A stretch of DNA of 64,000 bases from Psychrobacter sp. M13 (GCF_030718935.1 NZ_CP132194.1:1302001-1366000), one strand, 5' to 3'; counted from the stretch's first letter, positions 9,827 through 18,011 are shown. Program-made: numbers and translations. Notes: a model not told the origin generated them from the letters alone.

Positions 9827-10456
9827 CTAAAACGACGAATCAGGCTGCTCTAAAAACGCTAATTCTTCAGCAGTTGATTGACGACCCAATATTTCATTAC
9901 GATGCGGATAACGACCAAAGCGTTCAATAATAGCACGATGCTTATGCTCAAAATTCAAGGTGCTCTCATCATTTAATTGCTCAAACAGCGGTAAATAGCG
10001 CTGATGAATAGACAGAGACTCAGAATGCATAAAGGGCATGATCGTAAAACGGCGCCACTCCATAGGTAGCATATCAAACTGAGACTGTTTGATAGCCTCT
10101 TGCGCTAAAACCACTGACATACTATCTTGAGTAAATGAGCAGGCTTGATTGCGACATAAATTACGAGAGAACTGATCTAACACGATAATCTCTGCCAGTC
10201 GTCCTGCTAGATCCTCTAAAGCATTCGGTTTATTGCTTTCGCCACGTCGCCAAAAACTAAGCTCGCCTTGACAAGCTTGTTCCCATAAATCGGCAAACTT
10301 ATCGTCAATTTTTTGATCAAAGCTATCGTCCTGCACAAACCAATACGGCTCGTTTGCTGGATTAAACCAAAACTCTAATACTGCACGGGCATCAGGGTAG
10401 AGTAGGTCAAAATCGGATCTTTTAAAGAACTCATTGTGGTCAGTTACAGTGGTCAT
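9827..10456 (-). CDS. DUF924 family protein
   Basis: Soluble 209-residue protein of the DUF924 family (an all-helical, TPR-like fold in known members) with no established reaction. The family signatures are AVLEFWF near residue 25, then IIVLDQFSRNLCR near the middle, PMEWRRFTIMPFMHSES, and RFGRYPHRNEILGR close to the C-terminus. The stop lies two bases from the end of the convergent CAP lipoprotein gene, so their 3' ends almost touch. nspC is divergent, with an 86-base gap. Confidence 0.9.
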   Translation of the reverse strand: MTTVTDHNEFFKRSDFDLLYPDARAVLEFWFNPANEPYWFVQDDSFDQKIDDKFADLWEQACQGELSFWRRGESNKPNALEDLAGRLAEIIVLDQFSRNLCRNQACSFTQDSMSVVLAQEAIKQSQFDMLPMEWRRFTIMPFMHSESLSIHQRYLPLFEQLNDESTLNFEHKHRAIIERFGRYPHRNEILGRQSTAEELAFLEQPDSSF

Positions 10457-10542
10457 AAGCTATTCTATTTAAGATGAATTTAGTCTACTATAGCGAAAAA
10501 TATTATTCGCTACTGTTATCAAATGCTATTGAGTAAATTATT

Positions 10543-11781
10543 ATGAACACATCACTTGTCAATCAATCTATCCCTGTTCCAACCCCTTATTATTTGCTTG
10601 ATGAAGCGGCAATAGTCGCTAATATGCAGGTTATTGCTCGTCTGTGTGAACTGTCGGGCGCTAAGGCGTTACTGGCGCTAAAATGTTTTGCCACGTGGGG
10701 GGTGTTTGAGGCTATGCAGCCTTATCTGCATGGTACAACCTCATCATCATTGAATGAAGTGCGCTTAGGGTTTGAGACCTTTGGTAAGGGCAAAGACGAT
10801 ACCAACAATAAAGAAACCCATGCCTATAGCGTGGCCTATAGTGCAGACGAAATCCCTGAAGTATTGAAATATGCTGATAAAATTATCTTTAATTCACTCT
10901 CGCAATTGAACGCTTTTAAAGAGCAGGTGGCAGCACAGAACACTCCGGTAGGATTACGACTGAACCCCAATACCAGCAACTCGTCCTTTATCATCGCTGA
11001 TCCTGCGCGACCCTTTAGTCGTTTGGGTGAGTCTGATAAAGATAAAATATCTGAAGTTTTGAGCGATATTACAGGGGTTATGATTCATAACAACTGTGAG
11101 AACGATAGCTTTGAGGCTTTCAGTGAAAGCTTAGCCGATATCGAAGCTCGCTTTGGTGACATATTGCAGCAGCTAGACTGGGTCAGTCTCGGTGGTGGCA
11201 TTCACTTCATCGCGCCCGATTATCCGTTAGAGCAGCTCGCTGCACGTCTAAGAGAATTTGGTGAAACTTACGGCGTACAAGTTTATCTTGAACCAGGTGA
11301 AGCCAGCATTCATGGCGCTGGCACGCTAGTCACTACCGTTTTGGATGTTATGACAAATGAGAAAAATCTAGCCGTAGTGGACTCTTCTATCGAAGCGCAC
11401 ATGCTGGACTTACTGATTTATCGTGAGTCTGCACCTATTTCGGCTATTAATCATCAGGTTGTAAGTATTGCAGCGCTTGCTGTTAGTCCTATTGACAATG
11501 ATCCTGCTGATAATGGGTCAAGAGATGACAATTCAGCGGATAATACCATTATCTATGGTCGCTCTTGTTTGGCGGGTGATATCTTTGGCGAATATGCTTT
11601 AGCTGATACTTTAAAAGTAGGTGATCAAGTTGCCTTTGCCAATGCTGCGGGCTATACGATGGTAAAGAAAAACTGGTTCAATGGCGTTAACATGCCAGCG
11701 ATTGTGATTCGTCGGCTTGATGGTAGTATCGATATACAGCGCGAATTTGACTATTCAGAATATAAGGCGAGCTTGTCTTAA
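10543..11781 (+). CDS. nspC: Carboxynorspermidine decarboxylase
   Basis: PLP enzyme (fold type III, alanine-racemase-like) that decarboxylates carboxynorspermidine or carboxyspermidine to norspermidine or spermidine. It has the PLP-lysine segment LLALKCFATW near residue 45, then LRLNPNTSNSSF, LDWVSLGGGIHF, VYLEPGEASI and the CLAGDIFGEY substrate motif close to the C-terminus. The 412-residue length includes an unusual Asp/Asn-rich insert at about residues 320-335 (DNDPADNGSRDDN). The partner dehydrogenase is the next gene downstream but has its own promoter. Whether the natural product is spermidine or norspermidine cannot be read from sequence. Confidence 0.93.
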   Translation: MNTSLVNQSIPVPTPYYLLDEAAIVANMQVIARLCELSGAKALLALKCFATWGVFEAMQPYLHGTTSSSLNEVRLGFETFGKGKDDTNNKETHAYSVAYSADEIPEVLKYADKIIFNSLSQLNAFKEQVAAQNTPVGLRLNPNTSNSSFIIADPARPFSRLGESDKDKISEVLSDITGVMIHNNCENDSFEAFSESLADIEARFGDILQQLDWVSLGGGIHFIAPDYPLEQLAARLREFGETYGVQVYLEPGEASIHGAGTLVTTVLDVMTNEKNLAVVDSSIEAHMLDLLIYRESAPISAINHQVVSIAALAVSPIDNDPADNGSRDDNSADNTIIYGRSCLAGDIFGEYALADTLKVGDQVAFANAAGYTMVKKNWFNGVNMPAIVIRRLDGSIDIQREFDYSEYKASLS

Positions 11782-11881
11782 TCGCTGGGTTACTAATTGA
11801 TTTTAAAGCAGTTATATTTTTATATAATGTAAATACTGCTTTGATTTAATACTTAATTATTCCTAAAAAGCTTATAAAAAT

Positions 11882-11890
11882 TGTTATAAT
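11882..11890 (+). promoter_or_regulatory. Extended -10 promoter of the carboxynorspermidine synthase gene
   Basis: TGtTATAAT, a perfect extended -10 element. No convincing -35 is seen, as is usual for extended -10 promoters. Transcription would start near 11897, at the foot of the first leader hairpin. Confidence 0.55.
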
Positions 11891-11896
11891 TATTAC

Positions 11897-11966
11897 GGGT
11901 AGCGACAAGCGTCGTTACTTATCGGGTGCGTGGGTTTTCCTCGGTCTTCCTTTTTTATTCACGCAC
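11897..11966 (+). promoter_or_regulatory. Structured 5' leader (two hairpins)
   Basis: Hairpin 1 pairs GTAGCGAC (11899-11906) with GTCGTTAC (11911-11918) around a 4-base loop. Hairpin 2 pairs GTGCGTG (11926-11932) with CACGCAC (11960-11966) around a pyrimidine-rich 27-base loop. The two fill the first ~70 bases of a predicted ~150-base leader. No known riboswitch consensus was recognised. Confidence 0.4.
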
Positions 11967-12047
11967 ATCATTCATCTGTTGCTATATCGATCAGCTCAAG
12001 CTTAATAGGCAGTGGCGACGATAGGAACACAAAGGAGGATTGTAGCC

Positions 12048-13328
12048 TTGACTACACAAAATACATCACCAAAGAATTCAACTAAAAAAGACGTGCTCAT
12101 TATCGGTGCAGGTGGCGTGGCACAAGTCGTCGCCCATAAATGTGCGATGCACAATGACGTATTGGGCGAGATTCATATCGCCTCACGTACGCTAGATAAA
12201 TGCGTGGCTATTGCACAAAGCGTCAATGACAAAAACAGCTTCCAGCAGCCAGCGACTCTACATACGCATCAGATTGATGCGTTAGATACCAAAGCTTTAA
12301 TCAGTCTAATAAAAGAGACTGGTATTCAAATCGTCATTAACGTCGGCTCGCCGTTTCTTAATATGAGCGTGTTAGAAGCTTGTATCGAAACAGGCGTGGC
12401 TTATATCGATACCGCTATTCACGAAGATCCACGCAAGATTTGTGAGACGCCGCCTTGGTACAATAACTACGAATGGCAACGCAAGCAGCGCTGCGCCGAT
12501 AATAATATCACCGCAATCTTAGGCGCAGGCTTCGATCCTGGTATGGTCAATGCTTATGCGCGTTTGGGCTACGATATGATGGATGCAGGCTCAGTCACTG
12601 ACATTGATATCATTGATATTAATGCAGGCGACCATGGTAAATACTTCGCCACTAACTTTGACCCTGAGATTAACTTTCGTGAATTTACGGGTACAGTTTA
12701 TTCTTGGCAAGATAGCAAATGGCAGTCGAATAAGATGTTTGAAGTCAAACGTACCGATGATCTACCTATCGTCGGTATGCGCGACAGCTATCTGAGCGGT
12801 CATGATGAGATTCATTCATTATCGGCTAACTTGGATGTGCCAAATATTCGCTTTTGGATGGGCTTTGGTGAGCACTATATCAATGTGTTCACAGTACTGC
12901 AAAGCTTAGGCTTATTATCTGAGCAACCAGTAACGACTGCGGAAGGTCTAGAGGTCGTACCGCTAAAAGTAGTCAAAGCGGTGCTACCAGACCCAAGCTC
13001 ATTGGCGCCTAACTATACGGGCAAGACTTGTATTGGCGATAAAGTCAAAGGCAAGATCGACGGCGTTGATACTGAGGTATTTATCTATAATATCTCTGAT
13101 CATAAAGAGGCCTATGAGGCGATGGGTAGCCAAGGTATCTCTTATACCGCAGGCGTGCCACCCGTTGCTGCTGCTATGCTAGTCGCTACTGGCGAGTGGG
13201 ATGCAGGCAAGATGGTCAATGTCGAGGAATTAGATGCCAAGGCGTTTATCAATCTATTAAACAAGATTGGCCTGCCAACGCGTATTCAAGATGCAAACGG
13301 TGATCGTGCGTTAGAGTTTGAGATTTAA
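12048..13328 (+). CDS. Carboxynorspermidine synthase (saccharopine dehydrogenase family)
   Basis: NADPH-dependent enzyme that joins aspartate semialdehyde to a diamine to make carboxy(nor)spermidine, the substrate of NspC. The N-terminal Rossmann segment is VLIIGAGGVAQVVAHKCA; further on are NVGSPFLNMSVLEACIETG, YIDTAIHEDP and ILGAGFDPGMVNAYA, and a C-terminal domain typical of this subfamily. The TTG at 12048 is chosen because a perfect AGGAGG lies at 12033-12038, nine bases upstream. The in-frame GTG at 12012 lies before that site. The product has 426 residues. The gene order (decarboxylase first) and the separate promoter suggest independent control. Confidence 0.92.
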   Translation: MTTQNTSPKNSTKKDVLIIGAGGVAQVVAHKCAMHNDVLGEIHIASRTLDKCVAIAQSVNDKNSFQQPATLHTHQIDALDTKALISLIKETGIQIVINVGSPFLNMSVLEACIETGVAYIDTAIHEDPRKICETPPWYNNYEWQRKQRCADNNITAILGAGFDPGMVNAYARLGYDMMDAGSVTDIDIIDINAGDHGKYFATNFDPEINFREFTGTVYSWQDSKWQSNKMFEVKRTDDLPIVGMRDSYLSGHDEIHSLSANLDVPNIRFWMGFGEHYINVFTVLQSLGLLSEQPVTTAEGLEVVPLKVVKAVLPDPSSLAPNYTGKTCIGDKVKGKIDGVDTEVFIYNISDHKEAYEAMGSQGISYTAGVPPVAAAMLVATGEWDAGKMVNVEELDAKAFINLLNKIGLPTRIQDANGDRALEFEI

Positions 13329-13350
13329 TCGATAGTTTTTCAATCGATTA
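13326..13350. repeat. Short inverted repeat at the 3' end of the dehydrogenase gene
   Basis: TAATCGAT (13326-13333) and ATCGATTA (13343-13350) form a perfect 8-bp inverted repeat overlapping the stop codon. It lies just upstream of the terminator. Confidence 0.5.
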
Positions 13351-13360
13351 TTTCTATGTA

Positions 13361-13403
13361 AAAAAGCATCCTATTGAGTTATTACTCGTTAGGGTGCTTT
13401 TTT
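13361..13403 (+). terminator. Terminator after carboxynorspermidine synthase
   Basis: Hairpin AAAAAGCATCCTA... / ...TTAGGGTGCTTTTTT with one mismatch and an inner TGAG/CTC pairing. It ends in a run of Ts. Confidence 0.75.
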
Positions 13404-13439
13404 AATGCTAGCTAGTAATGACTAAAACGCAAGTAGGCA

Positions 13440-13503
13440 TAGGGTGCGTTACACGCACCGACACCTAGGTTACGATTGACATCAGTGCTTAAAAAGCACC
13501 CTA
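13440..13503. repeat. Palindromic intergenic element (TAGGGTGC family)
   Basis: The element is bounded by TAGGGTGC (13440-13447) and its inverse GCACCCTA (13496-13503). Inside are two small hairpins: GGTGCGT/ACGCACC (13443-13459) and GTGCTT/AAGCAC (13485-13499). A related hairpin occurs at 15951-15977. It looks like a REP-type non-coding repeat. Confidence 0.5.
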
Positions 13504-13558
13504 CACAAAGTAAGTGAATTAGGTATTATAAGTAAGTTTGATACAAGGAAACCCGATT

Positions 13559-14179
13559 TTGTCCCTAGATAAATATAAAGTATTCAATCTAATTGAAGAT
13601 GTCAGCGCCTTAAAAGTATTGATTATTTTAGAATCGCCCCATGTTGATGAATATATCCATGGGCATCCAGCAGCAGGCGAGTCCGCACTTGAGCTCACGC
13701 AGTTTTTAATCTCGCAAGGCTATCTAAATGACTTCGATGCGCAATTACCTATAGGCTGTAATATTAAAACGCTGCACTATAAGCCGCTTGGTATTTTAAA
13801 TTGTTCTACTTTGCCAATGAACGGAGTATTTTATCCCTGTACTTTGACTGATGACGAGCGCTCACAAGTCGATATGCTGGTAACGGTTAAGCAAAACTTG
13901 GCGCAGAATAATAGCAATGAGCCGATTGATTTAATTAAAACGGACATTTTTCAAGACTTTACTAGCCGCTTAACTCAAGTGCTTGAGCAAGCGCCCGCCG
14001 ATATTATTATTGTGCCTTGTGGTGATACTGCTATTGGGTTTATCGATGTCTTCGTGTCCCGTTATCATCAACCACTAAAAGTATTAGACGGTTTGCCACA
14101 TCCCACCGAGCCTGATTGGCATGCTAAGATAAATCGCATTCGATTGACTGACCTCATCGCACCTGCGTTACTACCGTAA
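13559..14179 (+). CDS. Hypothetical protein, possibly of uracil-DNA-glycosylase-like fold
   Basis: 206-residue soluble protein that I do not firmly recognise. An N-terminal strand-and-loop (VLIILESPHVDEY), then PLGILNCSTLPM, IIVPCGDTAIGFI and a late GLPHPTEPDW are spaced like the motifs of the uracil-DNA glycosylase superfamily. This is a pattern-level impression, not a match. The TTG at 13559 is preferred because AAGGA lies nine bases upstream; an earlier TTG at 13538 has no ribosome site. It is a single gene after a terminator, convergent with bioY. Confidence 0.55.
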   Translation: MSLDKYKVFNLIEDVSALKVLIILESPHVDEYIHGHPAAGESALELTQFLISQGYLNDFDAQLPIGCNIKTLHYKPLGILNCSTLPMNGVFYPCTLTDDERSQVDMLVTVKQNLAQNNSNEPIDLIKTDIFQDFTSRLTQVLEQAPADIIIVPCGDTAIGFIDVFVSRYHQPLKVLDGLPHPTEPDWHAKINRIRLTDLIAPALLP

Positions 14180-14295
14180 TTTTCGAGGCTTGAACTTTAT
14201 AAAAAGCGATTGTTTTTATCCGCCAGCGATATTTTGGTCGCCAAAGAGACTGCGCCACTGTAGTGGGTGCATAAAAAGGTAAAATGTGAGCAATA

Positions 14296-14329
14296 AAAAA
14301 GCCAAATACCGCTAAGTATCTGACTTTTT
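14296..14329. terminator. Bidirectional terminator between the UDG-like gene and bioY
   Basis: AAAAAGCCAAATA / TATCTGACTTTTT hairpin with two mismatches and a 7-8 base loop. The A and T runs suit both convergent genes. Confidence 0.55.
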
Positions 14330-14372
14330 ATAATTTTTCAAATATAACTTCTTTATCCTTTTTAAGGTAAAG

Positions 14373-14936
14373 CTAAAGCTTTGAGAAAAACTTATGCGTC
14401 GGTACTACCAAAGCGGCTGCCAATACGGCTTTTATGATGCCACCTATGATAAATGGATATAAGCCGAACTGTAATAGGCTCTCACTCGGTACGAAGAATG
14501 ACAAATGCAGTAGACCAAATACGAATACCGCAGCAGTGGCGACGAGGGCGACTAGCGTGCTCATCACATAACTCTTTAGTATGCCTTTATCACTGAAATA
14601 ACCTAGGATAGCAACTGCCGCGATAAAGCCATAAAGGTAGCCACCTGTAGGGCCAAAGAAGGCAGCAATGCCACCAACGCCATTAGCGAAAACAGGCAGA
14701 CCTATGGCACCTTGCGCTAAGTATAACAATACCGCTGATATACCTGCCTTTCTACCTAAGGCTAAGCCTACTACTGTTACGGCTAGAGTCTGCCCCGTAA
14801 TTGGCACAGGATACATAGGTACTGAAATTTGCGCAAATAAGGCAATCATCAGCGAGCCGAAAACAACTTTGATAAAAAAAGCTGCCTGCTCATTGGTGAG
14901 AAACCACTGCTTTGTTGAGGTTAAGAGAGCTGTCAT
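14373..14936 (-). CDS. bioY: Biotin transporter BioY (ECF S component)
   Basis: Integral membrane substrate-binding subunit that takes up biotin. The 187-residue protein has six hydrophobic segments and the BioY signatures ISVPMYPVPITGQTLAV (about residues 37-53), then LYLAQGAIGLPVFANG and FGPTGGYLYGF. No bioM or bioN (energy-coupling ATPase or transmembrane partner) lies nearby, so it either works alone or uses a distant module. An AAGGG ribosome site precedes the ATG. The divergent neighbour is a protein with a biotin-protein-ligase N-terminal-like domain, which supports a biotin-related locus. Confidence 0.95.
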   Translation of the reverse strand: MTALLTSTKQWFLTNEQAAFFIKVVFGSLMIALFAQISVPMYPVPITGQTLAVTVVGLALGRKAGISAVLLYLAQGAIGLPVFANGVGGIAAFFGPTGGYLYGFIAAVAILGYFSDKGILKSYVMSTLVALVATAAVFVFGLLHLSFFVPSESLLQFGLYPFIIGGIIKAVLAAALVVPTHKFFSKL

Positions 14937-14951
14937 AGTTAATCCCTTACT

Positions 14952-15018
14952 ATTGATTTGTTATCAATTTGTGGTTATTAATTTTAGTTAACGCTTGTAT
15001 ACTGAGGCTCAAAGTATA
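14952..15018. promoter_or_regulatory. bioY / BPL_N divergent control region with two inverted repeats
   Basis: The 135-base gap between the divergent genes holds ATTGAT-N5-ATCAAT (14952-14968) and TATACT-N9-AGTATA (14998-15018). The second repeat overlaps -10-like boxes on both strands. Either could be an operator. Neither is the classical BirA half-site pair. Confidence 0.35.
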
Positions 15019-15071
15019 TCATTGCTTAGACAGTTTCAACTTTTATTTAGAGTCATGCGGACGATGTTTTT

Positions 15072-15911
15072 ATGGTAATTAATAGAACAACTGGGTCAAT
15101 CACAATTTGGGTCTATGATGATGAAGGTGCTAGCGCGTTAAGTGTGCAATCTGCGCTAGTAACTATGCAGCAGAAGCTACCAGAGAATTTGATCACAAAG
15201 GTGCAAACAATCTCTAGCCAAGACATTATCGATAACGTGCTTAATGATAAGCTCAATGATGAAACCAAAAGTATTCTAATCATGCCAGGTGGCGCAGATT
15301 TGCCTTATTGCGACAAGCTAAATGGACTAGGCAATGATAATATTCGTCAGTTTATTAGCGAAGGCAACATTTATATTGGTATCTGCGCAGGCGGCTATTA
15401 TGGCGCGCATGATATTAAGTTTGCAGGACAAAGTTCTGAAGAAAGCTATGAGATAAATGGCGCTCGTGAATTAGCGTTATTCTCAGGCACAGCTATCGGT
15501 AGTATAAGTGAATTTACTGATGGACAGCTGTACGATGAAGCGGTGAAGTCTAAAACTATAGTTAGCTTAGACTATGCTAACGGGCAGCAAGACGAGGTTT
15601 ATTATCATGGTGGCGCGTACTTTGTAGCGGATAATGACGCTGAGTTTAATATTGTGGCGACTTATAGTAATGGCAAAAACGCGGTTGTTAGCGGCAACTT
15701 TGGGCAAGGCAAATATTTGCTTTCAGGCGTGCATTTTGAACTATGCCCTAGGGTATATCAGCAATATGCAGTCGCAAAAACAGATAATGCAGATATTGAA
15801 AGAGAGCAGTCTTTATGGTTGGCTATTAATCATGAAGATTACGGAGCGCTGATTTATCGGGAAATTGCGAGGATGGTGGAAGGGGTTTTTCTTAGCAATA
15901 AACAAGCATAA
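15072..15911 (+). CDS. BPL_N-like (glutamine-amidotransferase-fold) protein
   Basis: 279-residue cytoplasmic protein resembling the N-terminal domain of eukaryotic biotin-protein ligase, a class I glutamine-amidotransferase-like fold. Visible features are IWVYDDEGAS near residue 11, then SILIMPGGADLPYC and the nucleophile-elbow segment IYIGICAGGYYGA (cysteine near residue 116), and late GKYLLSGVHFELCP. The catalytic biotin ligase domain is absent, so it does not itself biotinylate. Its reaction is unknown. Divergence from bioY suggests a biotin-linked role, which is inference. Confidence 0.8.
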   Translation: MVINRTTGSITIWVYDDEGASALSVQSALVTMQQKLPENLITKVQTISSQDIIDNVLNDKLNDETKSILIMPGGADLPYCDKLNGLGNDNIRQFISEGNIYIGICAGGYYGAHDIKFAGQSSEESYEINGARELALFSGTAIGSISEFTDGQLYDEAVKSKTIVSLDYANGQQDEVYYHGGAYFVADNDAEFNIVATYSNGKNAVVSGNFGQGKYLLSGVHFELCPRVYQQYAVAKTDNADIEREQSLWLAINHEDYGALIYREIARMVEGVFLSNKQA

Positions 15912-15950
15912 TCACCACAAATCAAAGTGCCATTTAAATACCTCGCGTAG

Positions 15951-15977
15951 GGTGGGTTAGCCTAAGCATAACCCACC
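15951..15977. repeat. Palindromic intergenic repeat (GGTGGGTTA hairpin)
   Basis: GGTGGGTTA (15951-15959) and TAACCCACC (15969-15977) form a perfect 9-bp inverted repeat with a 9-base loop, preceded by GTA. It is of the same kind as the element near 13440. Confidence 0.6.
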
Positions 15978-16168
15978 AGATTAAGGCTCTATATTAGTGA
16001 CATAAATAAAATCTCTATTCAGTAACCTGCCTTACCTTACTCAAATAAATCAAAAACAATGCCCCAGCTAGTAAAGCGATAACTATAGCCCTCTTTCTTA
16101 TTGCTTAATTAATAGCAGTGGTTTACTTTTAAAGTCTTAAAAAGACTCTAACTACCAAAGAAACCGAT

Positions 16169-16798
16169 ATGCACATTCCTAATAAATTCCAACAAAACGA
16201 TGACAAAGAGCTTTTGACGCTGATACGTGATTATCCTTTTGCCAACTTAATTACCCATTCTGCATTAGGTGTCGAAGCCAACCATTTGCCTATCTCTATC
16301 AGCTGGCAGGGCGATAAGCTCTATCTGCATGCGCATATTGCTAAGGTAAATACGCTTTGGCAATCCGTTGCTGAAGGCTCTGAGGTGCTGGTTATTTTTA
16401 ATGGGCCAAACGCTTATATTTCCCCGAATCATTATCCCACCAAGCAGCAGACAGGCAAGGCGGTGCCGACTTGGAATTACGTTGCCGTACATGTAAAAGG
16501 CACTATTCGCTTTATTCATGATCCTATTTGGATACATCAGGCGCTTGAGACCTTGACGGCTGAGCATGAATCCAACAACGATAAACCTTGGGCAATGTCC
16601 GATGCACCAGCGACTTATATTAATAAAATGCTACCAGCGATAGTTGGGATTGAAATAGCGGTCACCTCAATGACAGGGCAGTGGAAGCTTAGTCAAAATC
16701 AGCCAGAGATTAACCAGATTGGCGTCATTAAAGGTTTATCCGAGCAGAAGAGCACTAATGCAGACAAAGTAGCGGCTATGATACAAGCGCAGCAGTAA
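16169..16798 (+). CDS. FMN-binding negative transcriptional regulator, PaiB family
   Basis: 209-residue split-barrel protein of the PaiB family, whose B. subtilis member represses sporulation and protease genes. Signatures are MHIPNKF at the N-terminus, then LPISI, the basic loop AYISPNHYPTKQQTGKAVPTWNY (about residues 88-110) and a late VGIEIAVTSMTGQWKLSQN, where the family has conserved GKxKlSQN. Some members bind FMN or heme; which applies here cannot be judged. It opens a run of small accessory genes on the + strand; the next gene begins 26 bases after its stop. Confidence 0.92.
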   Translation: MHIPNKFQQNDDKELLTLIRDYPFANLITHSALGVEANHLPISISWQGDKLYLHAHIAKVNTLWQSVAEGSEVLVIFNGPNAYISPNHYPTKQQTGKAVPTWNYVAVHVKGTIRFIHDPIWIHQALETLTAEHESNNDKPWAMSDAPATYINKMLPAIVGIEIAVTSMTGQWKLSQNQPEINQIGVIKGLSEQKSTNADKVAAMIQAQQ

Positions 16799-16824
16799 CA
16801 TTAATAAGTCTGAAAGGCATGACC

Positions 16825-17379
16825 ATGAATATTTTTACTGAGCAGATTATAAAAGTTCTAAATAATTATGATGATGTAGAAAGTTTATATTTGAACATCA
16901 ATAAAATATATAAAGAGATACAAATAGCTCAACCTTGGCTTGAACCTTTTGCTGTAAAACTAGATAAAACGACAAACCACCTAGAATTTTATTACTATTG
17001 CGCAGAAACTCACTTAGAAAATTGTGTGGTAATATCCACAAAGAATGAGTATGGCTTCATTTTTGGAGACTCACACAGGTGGAACTTATGTGACGACTAT
17101 AATATGAATAACGCAAAAATAGCTGAATTGCTGATGAGTTGGAAGTGTCTTTCTATACCTTTGAAAGTAAAAGATGTTAAAAAATTGATTTTAGAGGGCT
17201 ATTGGAAGTTTGATGTCGGTGTAGTACCAAAGCTCAGCTCAGATACACCAAAAGATACTTGTGAATTAATCAGTTGGGATGATAAGTGTATATTAACAGG
17301 TACGAACAAAGACAATATGTGCGTACTATCAAGAAAAGAGTGGGATGAGCTAATTTTAAACGAGAATAAATTTATATAG
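16825..17379 (+). CDS. Hypothetical protein (AT-rich orphan)
   Basis: 184-residue protein not recognised. It is acidic and aromatic (LEFYYYCAET, GFIFGDSHRWNL), has no signal peptide or membrane helix, and holds several scattered cysteines. The coding sequence is visibly more AT-rich than its neighbours, suggesting a recent arrival. The ATG at 16825 is chosen over that at 16819 because AAAGG (16813-16817) is then seven bases away. Size and composition resemble immunity or SMI1-like proteins, but no toxin gene is adjacent, so this stays a guess. An HD-domain gene begins 21 bases after its stop. Confidence 0.7.
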   Translation: MNIFTEQIIKVLNNYDDVESLYLNINKIYKEIQIAQPWLEPFAVKLDKTTNHLEFYYYCAETHLENCVVISTKNEYGFIFGDSHRWNLCDDYNMNNAKIAELLMSWKCLSIPLKVKDVKKLILEGYWKFDVGVVPKLSSDTPKDTCELISWDDKCILTGTNKDNMCVLSRKEWDELILNENKFI

Positions 17380-17400
17380 ATATTTAATAAGGAACTCACT

Positions 17401-17985
17401 TTGCCAAACAATCTAACCGATATTACTAATTATCTACTTGAACTGGACGCGCTAAAACTGGTTAATCGACGCACCTATATCGACGGCGGACTGCGCGTTG
17501 AGAACTCAGCCGAGCACTCTTGGCATTTGGCGATGGCTTGCTGGACGATATCTAGAAGTTTTAAACTTGAAGTATGTGAAGAGAAGCTACTTAAACTAGC
17601 GCTTATTCATGACTTAGGCGAGATCGATGCTGGCGATACCTTTCTTTATGACGTTAATAGAGATAGCGCGCATAATGCCGAGCGAGAAGGGGTGCAGCGT
17701 TTACAGGCTCATCAAGGTAATGCGGTTATCGAGCTATCTGAATTATGGGAGGAGCAAGAAACTGGCACAAGCCCTGAGACTAAGCTGCTTAAAGTTGTCG
17801 ATAGACTGCTGCCGTTTTTGCATAATATCAATAGCGAGGGCAGGACATGGCGAGAGTCAAATGTCAAAAAGTCCCAAGTTGCGAATGCCCATGCCTTTAT
17901 TTCTGATAATTTTCCTGAGATTCATGCTTGGATGTTTCATCAATTAAATCTAGCGGTACAAGCGGGCTGGTTGATCAATGAATAA
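17401..17985 (+). CDS. HD-domain phosphohydrolase (YfbR/HDDC2-like)
   Basis: 194-residue metal-dependent phosphohydrolase, probably a nucleotidase for deoxynucleoside monophosphates by family resemblance. The HD motifs are NSAEHSWHLAM (first His, about residue 39), then LIHDLGEIDAGD (the HD pair, about residue 69), and a later KVVDRLLPF. The TTG start at 17401 has AAGGA seven bases upstream (17389-17393). The substrate is not readable from sequence. It lies in the same-strand accessory run, with the next gene 26 bases on. Confidence 0.88.
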   Translation: MPNNLTDITNYLLELDALKLVNRRTYIDGGLRVENSAEHSWHLAMACWTISRSFKLEVCEEKLLKLALIHDLGEIDAGDTFLYDVNRDSAHNAEREGVQRLQAHQGNAVIELSELWEEQETGTSPETKLLKVVDRLLPFLHNINSEGRTWRESNVKKSQVANAHAFISDNFPEIHAWMFHQLNLAVQAGWLINE

Positions 17986-18011
17986 TTAGATATTGTCGAC
18001 AAGGTGACGTA

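Noticed and set aside
11897..11918. First leader hairpin as a factor-independent terminator of nspC
   Set aside because: The stem is not followed by a T-run, and a promoter lies directly upstream.
16015..16101. Short minus-strand frame with a good transmembrane pattern (KRAIVIALLAGALFLIYLSKV)
   Set aside because: The frame has a stop two codons before the hydrophobic part and no ATG, GTG or TTG at a useful place, so at best it is a remnant.
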